Below are positions 51,338 to 60,124 of a stretch of DNA of 64,000 bases, one piece after another. Every line of letters starts with the position of its first letter. Positions within the stretch are counted from its first letter, which is position 1. The position numbers and the translations under genes were made by a program. Origin of the DNA: an uncultured Psychrobacter sp. (lineage in GTDB: Bacteria > Pseudomonadota > Gammaproteobacteria > Pseudomonadales > Moraxellaceae). The notes beneath the pieces are model-generated. The model saw nothing but the letters and a program-made list of their open reading frames with translations, was not told where the DNA came from and made no database searches. The stretch lies in the NCBI RefSeq assembly GCF_947495825.1, contig NZ_CANMAH010000001.1, positions 1-64,000 of the forward strand, given 5' to 3'.

Positions 51338-52195
51338 ATGAATATTGATAAAAAACACTTGCTTACCTTTGAGAATATTTGGGTATATAGTAGGCGCTCT
51401 ACAGTAGTCAATCCGAGTAGTGACGAAACCTCTACTCTAGCTACTGATGCTGACATGTCTCAAACATGGCTTACGAAGATAAAAGACAAATTTAAAATAG
51501 GCTCGGATCCTGCTCCATCTACTCATAAACGCGAATTGATAACTGGCGTTAGTGGCACTTTATTAGAAGGGCAAATGACAGTACTAACTGGGCATTCTGG
51601 CAGTGGTAAATCAGTATTATTAAAGGTTTTAGCAGGACTATCATCTCTAACTACAGGCGATGTTTGGCTGCGTCAAGATAATGACAAACATAAAGATAGT
51701 GACGGACAAAATAGTAACAACTATCATAGCATTCACAACACCTCGCCTACGCGGTGGCGCGCGCAGGTCGCTTTACTGGCTCAGCATCCACAGCTACTAG
51801 AAGGCAGTGTCCTTGAAAACTTGCAAATGCCTTATCGCTTACAAGCCTATCAGCATAGCCAGTTTAATATTGACTGGCATATAACGCAGCTTGCGTCTTT
51901 AGAGCGTACCGCAGAATTTTTGCAGCAAGACGCCAGTCATCTATCAGGTGGTGAACGACAACTGGTTAATACACTACGTTTGTTACAGTTAAATCCACAA
52001 GTACTGCTCTTAGATGAGCCTACTGCCGCCTTAGATGCTGAAACATCAGCGAAACTTGTACATTTGTTAATTAGCTGGTTGCACTCAGAGCCTAAGCGCA
52101 CTCTTCTATGGATAACTCACGACACGCAAGATATCATGCCATTAGCAAATCAGCATTGGCAAATGCAAGCAGGCGTATTAACTGAAGTATTTTAG
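51338..52195 (+). CDS. fetA: ABC transporter ATP-binding protein, FetA-like
   Basis: ATPase of 285 residues. Walker A is GHSGSGKS (85-92), Q-loop Gln149, signature LSGGERQ (202-208), Walker B VLLLDEP (222-228) and switch His in WITHD near 258. Two low-complexity insertions are present: about 20-65 before the RELITGVSG strand and about 113-135 after the Walker A helix. The next gene encodes a FetB-like permease, which identifies the pair as FetAB (YbbL/YbbM), linked in E. coli to iron export and peroxide resistance. Metal specificity here is inference. Confidence 0.8.
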   Translation: MNIDKKHLLTFENIWVYSRRSTVVNPSSDETSTLATDADMSQTWLTKIKDKFKIGSDPAPSTHKRELITGVSGTLLEGQMTVLTGHSGSGKSVLLKVLAGLSSLTTGDVWLRQDNDKHKDSDGQNSNNYHSIHNTSPTRWRAQVALLAQHPQLLEGSVLENLQMPYRLQAYQHSQFNIDWHITQLASLERTAEFLQQDASHLSGGERQLVNTLRLLQLNPQVLLLDEPTAALDAETSAKLVHLLISWLHSEPKRTLLWITHDTQDIMPLANQHWQMQAGVLTEVF

Positions 52196-52329
52196 TATAG
52201 TTAAATCACTTTTAAACAGCTACAGTCCTACTAGGACGCAATGATCCATGTAACGATTAACGATATGCCATACCAGTATTTTATTCGCCATTTCATGTTC
52301 ACTATTAATTGATTTTATGACGAGCACAT

Positions 52330-53124
52330 ATGATGCGTACAGACGATATGCAAATCTTACTGACTTACGGTGACATTGCGCTTGCCAGCAGCCTTATCGT
52401 CATTGTACTCATCGTGTCATGGCGATTACGCTTAAGTCTAACCAAAACCTTACTGACAGCTGCTATTCGTACCGTGGTTCAGCTCAGTTTTATTGGCCTA
52501 ATTTTGGCTTGGATTTTTGCACGTAAGCAGTGGTATGAAGTATTATCGATCTTGACCATCATGACCTTGATTGCAGGGACTGCTGCCAAGAGTCGTGTTA
52601 GACGCACTTATAAAGGATTGTTTACTGACACTCTTATTGCAGTAGGCACATCAGCAGTATTGGTTACCATCATCGCCATTGGCTTTATTTTAAACGTTCA
52701 GCCATGGTATACACCGCAATTTATTATTCCAATATTGGGTTTGATACTAGGTAACTCTTTGACCGCTATCTCCTTGACCAGCAATCAGCTTGTTGAGTCT
52801 TTTCATGAGCAGCAGCCACGTATTGAGATGATGTTAAGCTTATCTGCGCGTCCATTTGAAGCAGTACACGAGCAAATACGGGCGGCAGTCGTCAACGGTA
52901 TGACGCCTACCCTTAACTCCATGCTGGTTGTCGGTATCGTCAGTCTACCAGGTATGATGACCGGACAAATACTTGCTGGTGCAGATCCCACTCAAGCCGT
53001 ACGCTATCAGATAGTAACCATGTTTTTAATCTGTGTGAGCAGTACGCTTGGGTGCACAATAAGCGCACTCCTTATTTATAGACGTTTTTTTAATAGCAGA
53101 AAACAATTTGTCCTACCTTACTAG
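52330..53124 (+). CDS. fetB: ABC transporter permease, FetB-like (UPF0014/YbbM)
   Basis: Inner-membrane protein of 264 residues with about seven helices. The segments TAAIRTVVQLSFIG, IPILGLILGNSLTAISL and MTPTLNSMLVVGIVSLPGMMTGQILAG are hallmarks of the FetB/YbbM family. It lies 134 bases after the ATPase gene on the same strand. In E. coli FetAB lowers cytoplasmic iron; plant relatives handle aluminium. No other metal-homeostasis gene is visible nearby. Confidence 0.86.
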   Translation: MMRTDDMQILLTYGDIALASSLIVIVLIVSWRLRLSLTKTLLTAAIRTVVQLSFIGLILAWIFARKQWYEVLSILTIMTLIAGTAAKSRVRRTYKGLFTDTLIAVGTSAVLVTIIAIGFILNVQPWYTPQFIIPILGLILGNSLTAISLTSNQLVESFHEQQPRIEMMLSLSARPFEAVHEQIRAAVVNGMTPTLNSMLVVGIVSLPGMMTGQILAGADPTQAVRYQIVTMFLICVSSTLGCTISALLIYRRFFNSRKQFVLPY

Positions 53125-53463
53125 TCACCGTTTTACTCTATCTTGCACCATATATTAGTACATTTGTCTACTATCTTTATATACTATCCAGTGCTATCAC
53201 TCCAATATAAACAACAATTGCAGTTATGTTACTATACGGTTAAATTACACCCTTTTATTATTTCATTATTAATGCTAATAATGACCTAAACTTGTGTTAT
53301 ATAACGATTAAAGTAGCTTAGCAGATCATTAGTAAATAAGGATATTATCGCGCTTAGCGCCACATTGGTCACATTAGCGTTCGTCTTTATTGTTGACAGA
53401 TATAAAACTGCTCGCCTCTAAGCTTTCTCTATATAGCAATCAATATTTTTAAGGACGCTAACG
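53125..53463. other. Intergenic region upstream of fadD
   Basis: 339 AT-rich bases between the FetB-like gene and fadD. No gene, hairpin terminator or convincing FadR/PsrA-type operator was found. AAGGA precedes the fadD start. Confidence 0.38.
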
Positions 53464-55155
53464 ATGACAGAGAACAAACCTTGGCTGGATCATTATCCTA
53501 GTACTGTACCCAAAACGATTGATCCTGATAAATATGGCAACTTAATAGAGCTATATGAAGAGTGCTTTAACCGCTATCGTATGCACCCTATGAGTATCTG
53601 TATGGGCGTTACTCATACTTATGATGATGTCGATAAAGCATCATTGGCGGTCGCTGCATGGTTGCAAGCCCAGGGGTTGCCAAAAGGTAGTCTTGTAGCG
53701 CTGATGATGCCAAACGTACCGCAGTATTTGCCAATTATGATTGGTATTTTGCGCGCAGGCTATGTTTGCACCCCTATCAATCCTTTATATACTGGACGCG
53801 AGTTACGCCACCAACTAAATGATTCAGGCGCCCAAATCATATTCATCGTCGACAACTTTGCCCAAGCGCTTGAACAAGTGGTTGATGAGACCTCTATTAA
53901 TCGTATTGTGCTATCGAAAATGGGCGATATGATGGGTCTAAAAGGCATGTTGGTCAATACCATGATTCGGCAGGTCAAACGCTTAGTCCCTAAATATAAT
54001 CTTAACGATCCTAAGCATGAAGTAACCAAATTCCCTGATGTTCTTAAAAAAGGCAGAGCACTGCCGTTTCAGGCACCAACAATGGCATCAGAGCAAAAGG
54101 CCATTTTACAATATACTGGTGGTACGACAGGACTATCAAAAGGAGCAGTGTTGACCCAGCGCAACATTATAGCCGCTGCCCTACAGTCAGAGGCTTGGTA
54201 CCGACCTGTCACCTCAAACATGAATGAGGCATACATTAATATGATTATGGCTCTACCGCTTTATCATATTTTTGCCTTCATGCTCAGCCTATTAGGGATG
54301 CGTTCGGGCTATACTTTTATATTGATACCCAACCCGCGTGATATGCCAGGATTTATAAAAACCTTATCAAAGCAACCTTTCCATATCTTTCCTGCAGTCA
54401 ATACCTTGTTTAAGGGTCTGCTTGATCAGCCAAACTTCAAACAGTTAGATTTTAGCTCACTACGTATCACGCAAGCAGGCGGAATGGCGGCGACTGAACA
54501 AACGGCAGCGCGTTGGTTAGAAACCACTGGCTGTGCGATGATAGAAGGCTGGGGTATGACAGAAGGTGTCGCTGTAGGTACTGCCAACGTTGTCACTGAT
54601 CGTAAATTTAATGGGACAATTGGCGTTCCAGGCCCTGGCGTTGATATCATTGTTATCGACGACAAAGATCAACGTGTCGGCGTACATCAGGCAGGCGAGA
54701 TGTGTATCAAAGGCCCTAACGTGACCTCTGGTTATTTTAACCATGATAATAGTGGGAGCTTTACCAAAGATGGCTATTTTCGTACTGGTGATATCGTCAG
54801 CATGGATGAAAAAGGCTATTTTACGCTGCTTGATCGCAAAAAAGACATGATCTTGGTTTCAGGCTTCAACGTATTCCCCAATGAGATTGAATCAGTGATG
54901 CTTGATTGTGACGGTGTCGTCGACTGCGCTGTGATTGGTATCAATGATGAACGTCAAGGCGAAGCCGTCAAAATCTATATCGTGCCAGCAGACAGTAACG
55001 TCACCGAAGATATTATTAAAGATTTTGCGCTCGACAATTTAACTGGTTATAAATGCCCGCGTCATATCGAATTTGTCAGTGAGCTACCAAAAAGTAACGT
55101 CGGCAAAGTACTGCGTCAAAAATTACGTGAAAAGCATATATTAGATAATGCTTAG
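53464..55155 (+). CDS. fadD: Long-chain fatty-acid CoA ligase
   Basis: Activates free fatty acids to acyl-CoA with ATP, probably at the inner membrane. The 563-residue protein has the adenylate-forming motif YTGGTTGLSKGA (around 217), LPLYHIFAF (A4-like), GWGMTEG, the FRTGDI and GYFTLLDRKKDMI motifs, and C-terminal Lys in SNVGKVLR for adenylation. Length and motifs match FadD rather than acetyl- or aryl-CoA ligases. It lies upstream of, and points toward, a convergent cluster of acyl-CoA metabolism genes. Confidence 0.92.
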   Translation: MTENKPWLDHYPSTVPKTIDPDKYGNLIELYEECFNRYRMHPMSICMGVTHTYDDVDKASLAVAAWLQAQGLPKGSLVALMMPNVPQYLPIMIGILRAGYVCTPINPLYTGRELRHQLNDSGAQIIFIVDNFAQALEQVVDETSINRIVLSKMGDMMGLKGMLVNTMIRQVKRLVPKYNLNDPKHEVTKFPDVLKKGRALPFQAPTMASEQKAILQYTGGTTGLSKGAVLTQRNIIAAALQSEAWYRPVTSNMNEAYINMIMALPLYHIFAFMLSLLGMRSGYTFILIPNPRDMPGFIKTLSKQPFHIFPAVNTLFKGLLDQPNFKQLDFSSLRITQAGGMAATEQTAARWLETTGCAMIEGWGMTEGVAVGTANVVTDRKFNGTIGVPGPGVDIIVIDDKDQRVGVHQAGEMCIKGPNVTSGYFNHDNSGSFTKDGYFRTGDIVSMDEKGYFTLLDRKKDMILVSGFNVFPNEIESVMLDCDGVVDCAVIGINDERQGEAVKIYIVPADSNVTEDIIKDFALDNLTGYKCPRHIEFVSELPKSNVGKVLRQKLREKHILDNA

Positions 55156-55256
55156 ATTAGTCCAAACCATGTAAGTAATATCGTATATTTTTCAAAGTCA
55201 GACTAAAAATCTGCAAAATAGTATAAAATGCAAGGCCAATAAAAAACCCTCTACAC

Positions 55257-55370
55257 GGGACTGGGATGAATTTTACGCAGCCTCTGTCTGCGCAGGCACA
55301 GCAAGCCAGAAAAATTTATACCAGTTCCGCGCTGACATATAATGTATCTGTTTTTTTAGAATCGACTATA
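55257..55370. repeat. Dispersed 115-bp hairpin repeat, copy 2
   Basis: Nearly identical to 13107-13221, in the same orientation, one base shorter. The hairpin arms (55257-55274 with 55311-55328) are unchanged between copies, while the loop has most substitutions; this copy also has a small inner stem, CGCAG with CTGCG. It fills the gap between convergent fadD and the SDR gene, and could act as a terminator there. Confidence 0.85.
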
Positions 55371-55390
55371 AATAATGGTTGGTTCATTGA

Positions 55391-56260
55391 CTAACTGATT
55401 TTATTAACTACATTCAGCGGCAGATGCTTCATCGCTTGTCCCACAATCGACCACGGCAGGCTTGGTACGCAAGCCTCAGTCGTCTCTGACTCAATAGCAG
55501 CGACCATAGCTTTAGTGCCTGTGTCTGTATCAACCTCAAAAGGCAATGGCTTAGCATTGGTATTAATCTCAGTACGAATATAACCTGGATAAATAGTAGA
55601 CACTTTGATTGGTAGTTTCTCTAATAGCATATCGGCACGAATACCTTCTGCTAAATATGCTAAGCCTGCCTTACTCGCCCCGTAAGTAGTCATATGCTTG
55701 GGCAAACCGCGCATCGCTGACATACTCGATATGACTACAAGGTGACCATTATTTTGTGCACGAAATATTTTCATTGCCGCTTCACACTGTGCCAATGCAG
55801 AGACAAAGTTTATCTCAGCAGTGCGGCGATTGGTCTCAAAACGACCTTTACCGATACGGCGACTCTCACCTACCCCAGCATTGACGACAACCCGATCAAT
55901 ATGACCAAAGTCTTCAGCGAAAGCATCAAATACTTCAAATATCGCATCATAATTGGTAACGTCTAAAACACGATACGCCACGCTTATCTCAGGATATAGC
56001 TTCGTCAATTCAGTCTTGAGTTGATCCAAACGATCTGTGCGGCGCGCACAAATGGCTAAATTATAGCCTAATTTTGCAAATAACCGTGCCATGCCTTCGC
56101 CAAGACCTGAGCTGGCCCCTGTAATCAAGACAGTTTTGCCTTTTCCAACTTGAGATTTGGTCAAACCTTTTAGGTAGCGTGCCGGTTGAATGGCACTTAA
56201 TGCCTGATCCTTGCCTTGCTTAGCCGTTTGCGTTACTAGGCTCATTAATTTATTTTGCAT
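55391..56260 (-). CDS. Short-chain dehydrogenase/reductase
   Basis: A 289-residue SDR. TGASSGLGEG near residue 46 binds the cofactor, with an Arg-containing CARRTDRL after beta-2 that favours NADP. NAGVG, the Ser of ISSMSA and YGASK form the catalytic part. About 40 N-terminal residues precede the Rossmann core, and the C-terminus ends in a hydrophobic-basic helix, suggesting membrane association. It is last in the minus-strand cluster with an acyl-CoA dehydrogenase, APH kinase and histidine phosphatase, so a fatty acyl or hydroxyacyl substrate is plausible, though not shown. Confidence 0.82.
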   Translation of the reverse strand: MQNKLMSLVTQTAKQGKDQALSAIQPARYLKGLTKSQVGKGKTVLITGASSGLGEGMARLFAKLGYNLAICARRTDRLDQLKTELTKLYPEISVAYRVLDVTNYDAIFEVFDAFAEDFGHIDRVVVNAGVGESRRIGKGRFETNRRTAEINFVSALAQCEAAMKIFRAQNNGHLVVISSMSAMRGLPKHMTTYGASKAGLAYLAEGIRADMLLEKLPIKVSTIYPGYIRTEINTNAKPLPFEVDTDTGTKAMVAAIESETTEACVPSLPWSIVGQAMKHLPLNVVNKIS

Positions 56261-56387
56261 AAGCAGTCCTTTCTCTATCAGTGCATTAATATAAATCTAA
56301 AAGCAGGTCTTCAAAAACCATCTATTATAGTAGATATGTCTGAGCAGATGGGTGTCGGTTGTGTATCAAAAACAATGATGAAGACTG

Positions 56388-57140
56388 CTAGCGCCAAGTG
56401 ACGTAGCGCTTACCATCCGCAAATAAATGACTATATTCGTTTAAGGACAATAAACGCGGCACTTGCTCTTTTACAGTAATAGAGGTCACGCCTGTATTGA
56501 CAAGGCTTCTATTCAATTGATAGGCCGTCTGACTACCTTGCTGCAGTAAATGCGCAGTAATAGCAGCGATGACGCCACCTGAGGTAAACACTAATATTGT
56601 ACTATCACGTCCTAAATGACTTAATTGTGCAGCTTGTGTGCGTACATGCTCAAGTGCTTGCTGCGCGCGTAAGTTAAACTGTGGCCAACTCTCCAAATAG
56701 TCTGAATCATTATCACCAGCATGCCAGCGCTGCATAGCAAGATTAAACAACTCGGCTAAACGAGCTTTGGGTGTGTCGGACTTAGCAAGCTCTTCGGCAA
56801 TCGCTTCTTGAGTCGTAAAAGCTGGATCAGACTTAATAAAGACGTCCTTATGGTTGAACTCATTAAAGGCCTCGATCACATAGCTGTCAGGAGCAGACAG
56901 ATCTAGTACAGGTGTCACATCGCCAGCAGCTATAGAAGATTGGTAGGTCTCCCAAAAGTAGCGTGCAGAGTCTTGTTGTCTTGATAGGCTGCCTGTAAAT
57001 ATGGCATCGATACGGCGCTGTGTGGTCGCATAATGCTGACCAAGCAAGCGCGCCTGCGTACTACCTAATTCTGAAAGCTGGTCGTAATTTTCTTGTCCAA
57101 ACGATGCTTGACCATGGCGTGCTAAGAGAATAGTTGTCAT
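56388..57140 (-). CDS. Histidine phosphatase family protein
   Basis: Phosphoglycerate-mutase-like phosphatase of 250 residues. The catalytic motif LARHGQAS gives Arg8, His9 (phospho-acceptor) and Gly10; a second active-site His is likely in the VFTSGGVI region, where the usual SHG is replaced by TSGG, a departure from the consensus. Substrate unknown. It lies 32 bases after the APH-fold kinase, on the same strand, and could counteract that kinase or act on its product. A role in glycolysis is unlikely. Confidence 0.8.
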   Translation of the reverse strand: MTTILLARHGQASFGQENYDQLSELGSTQARLLGQHYATTQRRIDAIFTGSLSRQQDSARYFWETYQSSIAAGDVTPVLDLSAPDSYVIEAFNEFNHKDVFIKSDPAFTTQEAIAEELAKSDTPKARLAELFNLAMQRWHAGDNDSDYLESWPQFNLRAQQALEHVRTQAAQLSHLGRDSTILVFTSGGVIAAITAHLLQQGSQTAYQLNRSLVNTGVTSITVKEQVPRLLSLNEYSHLFADGKRYVTWR

Positions 57141-57172
57141 AACACTATTACCTTTTATTGTATTTTGTTATT

Positions 57173-58435
57173 TTACTTGTTAGATGACTTGGTATCTTGA
57201 TCAAAGTAGCCTTTTGGCAGTATGCTTTTAATCACTTTTTGTACTGGGCTTGGTAGCTGCTCAACCATTCCAGCATCGACGCCCATATCTTGCAGATGCG
57301 GCTGCACCCGAGTCGTGAATAACGCATCGCCTTCATACTTTGCAATCAGCTTTAGGCATTTAGCATGCAATACATGAACGATAATCCAAAAGTTTTTGAA
57401 CGCAGGATTGGTGGTTTGTTTATTATAATAGCGATAATAGATTTGTTGTACGATACCCGCTAAGCGAAACAACCCAAACACTTCATAAAATGTCCAGTTG
57501 TCTATCTGTAGGCCCGTACGCTCCAGATAATAATCCACCACTTCCTCACGGGTCATCATGCCTTTTAGATGCGTGGGCTGACGGCGGGACTGCTGCATAA
57601 TCATGTTATCGTCGGCTTCGATCCAGTAGGCCAAGGCACTGCCCAAATCCATCAACGGATCACCCAAAGTCGCCATTTCCCAATCGAGCACGCCAATGAC
57701 CTTGGTTGGGTCTTTGGCATCTAAGATCACATTATCAAAGCGCCAGTCGTTGTGAATCAAGCAAGTCTTACTATCAGCAGGCGTATGCTTGCCAAGCCAT
57801 TGACGTACCAATGCAAAACTTGGGACGTTAGGGGTTTTGGCTTTCACATAACGCTTGTCCCAGCCGGTTACTTGACGCTCGCAGTAGCCCTCGCCGCGGC
57901 CAAGCTCGACCAAGTCAGGATGCGCGCTATAGTCTACTTGATGCAGCTCAATCAAGGCGTCGATGACATTGGTGCATAATGCGCGTGTTTGCGCTTCATC
58001 TAACTCAATCCCTTTGGGCAGATTGGCACGCGGAATAATGCCTTCCATACGCTCCATGACATAAAAATCCGCTCCGATGACCGACTCATCGGTACATAGC
58101 GCCACCATATTTGGCACATAAGGATAAGCGTCCATCAGCGCATTCTGTACGGTGTATTCACGTACCATATCGTGGGCAGACTTAGCTTTAGTACCTTTTG
58201 GCGGACGACGCAAGATCAAATCTTGATCTGCACCCGTGCCTTCATATTGTAGCCGGTAAGTCCAGTTTGACGCACCGCCTGAGAACTGCGTAACGGTAGG
58301 CTCACCGTTTATATCAACATCCTGTTCACGTAGCCATGCGCTGACAGCTTGAGCATCCAGCTCTTCGCCTTCTCGAACATCGCCGCCTTTGTCTAAGACC
58401 TTATTATTAACTGCTGTATTATTATCTGTTGCCAT
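57173..58435 (-). CDS. APH-fold kinase, ACAD10/11 N-terminal type
   Basis: Aminoglycoside-phosphotransferase-fold kinase of 420 residues, started at ATG 58435 (AAGGA upstream). FSGGASNWTYRL is the nucleotide loop, RRPP lies after the Lys strand, HNDWRFDNVILD carries the catalytic Asp and Asn, and VLDWEMATLGDPLMDLG the Mg-binding Asp. These match the kinase domain of mammalian ACAD10/ACAD11 and LvaA of the Pseudomonas levulinate pathway, which phosphorylates the 4-hydroxyl of 4-hydroxyacyl-CoA. The ACAD partner is encoded just upstream. Antibiotic resistance is not implied. Confidence 0.84.
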   Translation of the reverse strand: MATDNNTAVNNKVLDKGGDVREGEELDAQAVSAWLREQDVDINGEPTVTQFSGGASNWTYRLQYEGTGADQDLILRRPPKGTKAKSAHDMVREYTVQNALMDAYPYVPNMVALCTDESVIGADFYVMERMEGIIPRANLPKGIELDEAQTRALCTNVIDALIELHQVDYSAHPDLVELGRGEGYCERQVTGWDKRYVKAKTPNVPSFALVRQWLGKHTPADSKTCLIHNDWRFDNVILDAKDPTKVIGVLDWEMATLGDPLMDLGSALAYWIEADDNMIMQQSRRQPTHLKGMMTREEVVDYYLERTGLQIDNWTFYEVFGLFRLAGIVQQIYYRYYNKQTTNPAFKNFWIIVHVLHAKCLKLIAKYEGDALFTTRVQPHLQDMGVDAGMVEQLPSPVQKVIKSILPKGYFDQDTKSSNK

Positions 58436-58627
58436 GTGATATTCCTTATCCTGTGGTTGCTTAGGAGCCACTTATTAATACTAATATTTTTATATTTTAA
58501 GAAAGACCGACCTTGAAACTTATTTTAAACTTAAATGGTTTCAAGAAATTGTCTCAGAATCGGTCATTTATTATTGTGAAATTGGATCTCTTTACTTAGG
58601 CTATTTTAATGACTCGTAAATTATTAC

Positions 58628-59887
58628 TTAGCGTTTAAGACGAAACCCTTGACGCTTTAGTTCTAATTTGGCAATCATCGTCTTATGCACTTCGTCAGGA
58701 CCATCGGCTAAGCGCAGCGCGCGCGCTTGTGCAAAAAAGCTTGGCAACATTGTATCTTGGCATACGCCCATCCCACCATGAATTTGAATCGCCATATCGA
58801 CAACTTCTTGTAGTACTGTTGGCGCTACAACTTTGATGGCTGATATCTCTGTCAATGCAGCTTTGGTCCCCTGCGCGTCCATTTTTTGGGCGGCGTATAG
58901 CGTAAGCAGGCGCGCTTGGTCAATCTTAACTCTAGCATCACTGATACGCTCGAGGTTGCCACCTAGTTGCAATAACGGTTTGCCAAAGGCAGTACGTTCC
59001 ATACCGCGTTTCACTGCTAATTCTAAAGACTTCTCTGCCGCACCAACACAGCGCATACAGTGATGAATACGGCCTGGCCCTAAGCGACCTTGCGCAATCT
59101 CAAAGCCCATACCAGGCCCACCAATAAAGTGACTGACTGGTACACGCACATCATCGAAGCTAACTTCTCCGTGACCATGCGGCGCGTCATAATCACCGAA
59201 TACTTTTAGCATACGCTCAATATTGACGCCTGCCGTTTTTACTGGTACTAATACCATTGAGTGCTGATGGTGACGGTCTTTATTGTCATCAGGGGTATAA
59301 GCCATTACGATTAATACATCGACCGCAGGATCACCTAAACCTGACGACCACCACTTGCTGCCATTGATGACGATTTCATCGCCCTCTACCACCGCCGTCG
59401 CTTGCATATTGGTCGCATCACTTGACGCCACATCAGGCTCAGTCATACAAAATACCGAACGCGTTTTACCTTCTAACAACGGCGTCAGCCACTGGTCTTG
59501 CTGCTCTTTTGAGCCATAGCGCCATAACAGCTCCATATTGCCACTATCTGGCGCATTGCAGTTGAAAACATAAGGTGCAAGTAAGCTACGTCCTGTTAAT
59601 TCTGCAATTGGTGCATAGTCAGTGACAGATAATCCAGCGCCTAAGGTATCATCAGGTAAAAACAGATTCCATAGACCAGCTTCACGTGCCTGCTTGCGTA
59701 GGCTTTCGTACTTTTCGGGCCATTGCCAATTTTTCCAATTACCATCAGGGTTTTGCTCGTGGCAATCTTGCCAGAACTGCGCTTCTATTGGCTCAATTTG
59801 AGTGGTAATAAATTCTTTGACTTGCTCATACATAGCTTGACCATGTGGCGTTGCGGTAAACATAACGGTAGATGTGTCTGTAGACAT
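58628..59887 (-). CDS. Acyl-CoA dehydrogenase, ACAD10/11-type
   Basis: A 419-residue flavoprotein. FCMTEPDVASSDATN is the FAD motif, NGSKWWSSG lies next, and the C-terminus reads QIHGGMGVCQD and RLADGPDEVH, the signature of ACAD10/ACAD11 and related bacterial enzymes instead of the usual YxGTxE. In the lva pathway such enzymes act on the 4-phosphoacyl-CoA made by the kinase, giving an enoyl-CoA that is rehydrated at C3. It is first in the cluster, 192 bases from the kinase start. Ordinary dehydrogenation of another acyl-CoA is the alternative. Confidence 0.86.
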   Translation of the reverse strand: MSTDTSTVMFTATPHGQAMYEQVKEFITTQIEPIEAQFWQDCHEQNPDGNWKNWQWPEKYESLRKQAREAGLWNLFLPDDTLGAGLSVTDYAPIAELTGRSLLAPYVFNCNAPDSGNMELLWRYGSKEQQDQWLTPLLEGKTRSVFCMTEPDVASSDATNMQATAVVEGDEIVINGSKWWSSGLGDPAVDVLIVMAYTPDDNKDRHHQHSMVLVPVKTAGVNIERMLKVFGDYDAPHGHGEVSFDDVRVPVSHFIGGPGMGFEIAQGRLGPGRIHHCMRCVGAAEKSLELAVKRGMERTAFGKPLLQLGGNLERISDARVKIDQARLLTLYAAQKMDAQGTKAALTEISAIKVVAPTVLQEVVDMAIQIHGGMGVCQDTMLPSFFAQARALRLADGPDEVHKTMIAKLELKRQGFRLKR

Positions 59888-60004
59888 GGATACACTCCTC
59901 TTCCTTGTTGGTTCTTTTAATAAAAATTCGATGTCATTCGTACAGTGTACGTACGTTTACTATTTTTTATCTGCTATATTTATAACATAGCCATTATCAA
60001 TAAA

Positions 60005-60040
60005 CAGTAAAAAAGGTGCGACCGACTAGGCCACACCTTT
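60005..60040 (-). terminator. Rho-independent terminator of the sohB-like gene
   Basis: On the minus strand a hairpin with outer stem CACCTTT/AAAGGTG (60034-60040 with 60012-60018) is followed by a run of T. It lies about 85 bases past the stop of the protease gene. Confidence 0.65.
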
Positions 60041-60124
60041 ATATTTACTAAATGAATTTATTAGATCAATAGATGATTTCAGCAGTAACTTTATGTCTTA
60101 TACTTTCATAAAACCGCTAATATT

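Noticed and set aside
57173..58435. Aminoglycoside resistance gene
   Set aside because: The APH fold is shared by many small-molecule kinases; motifs and the adjacent ACAD fit the ACAD10/11 and LvaA group, not antibiotic kinases.
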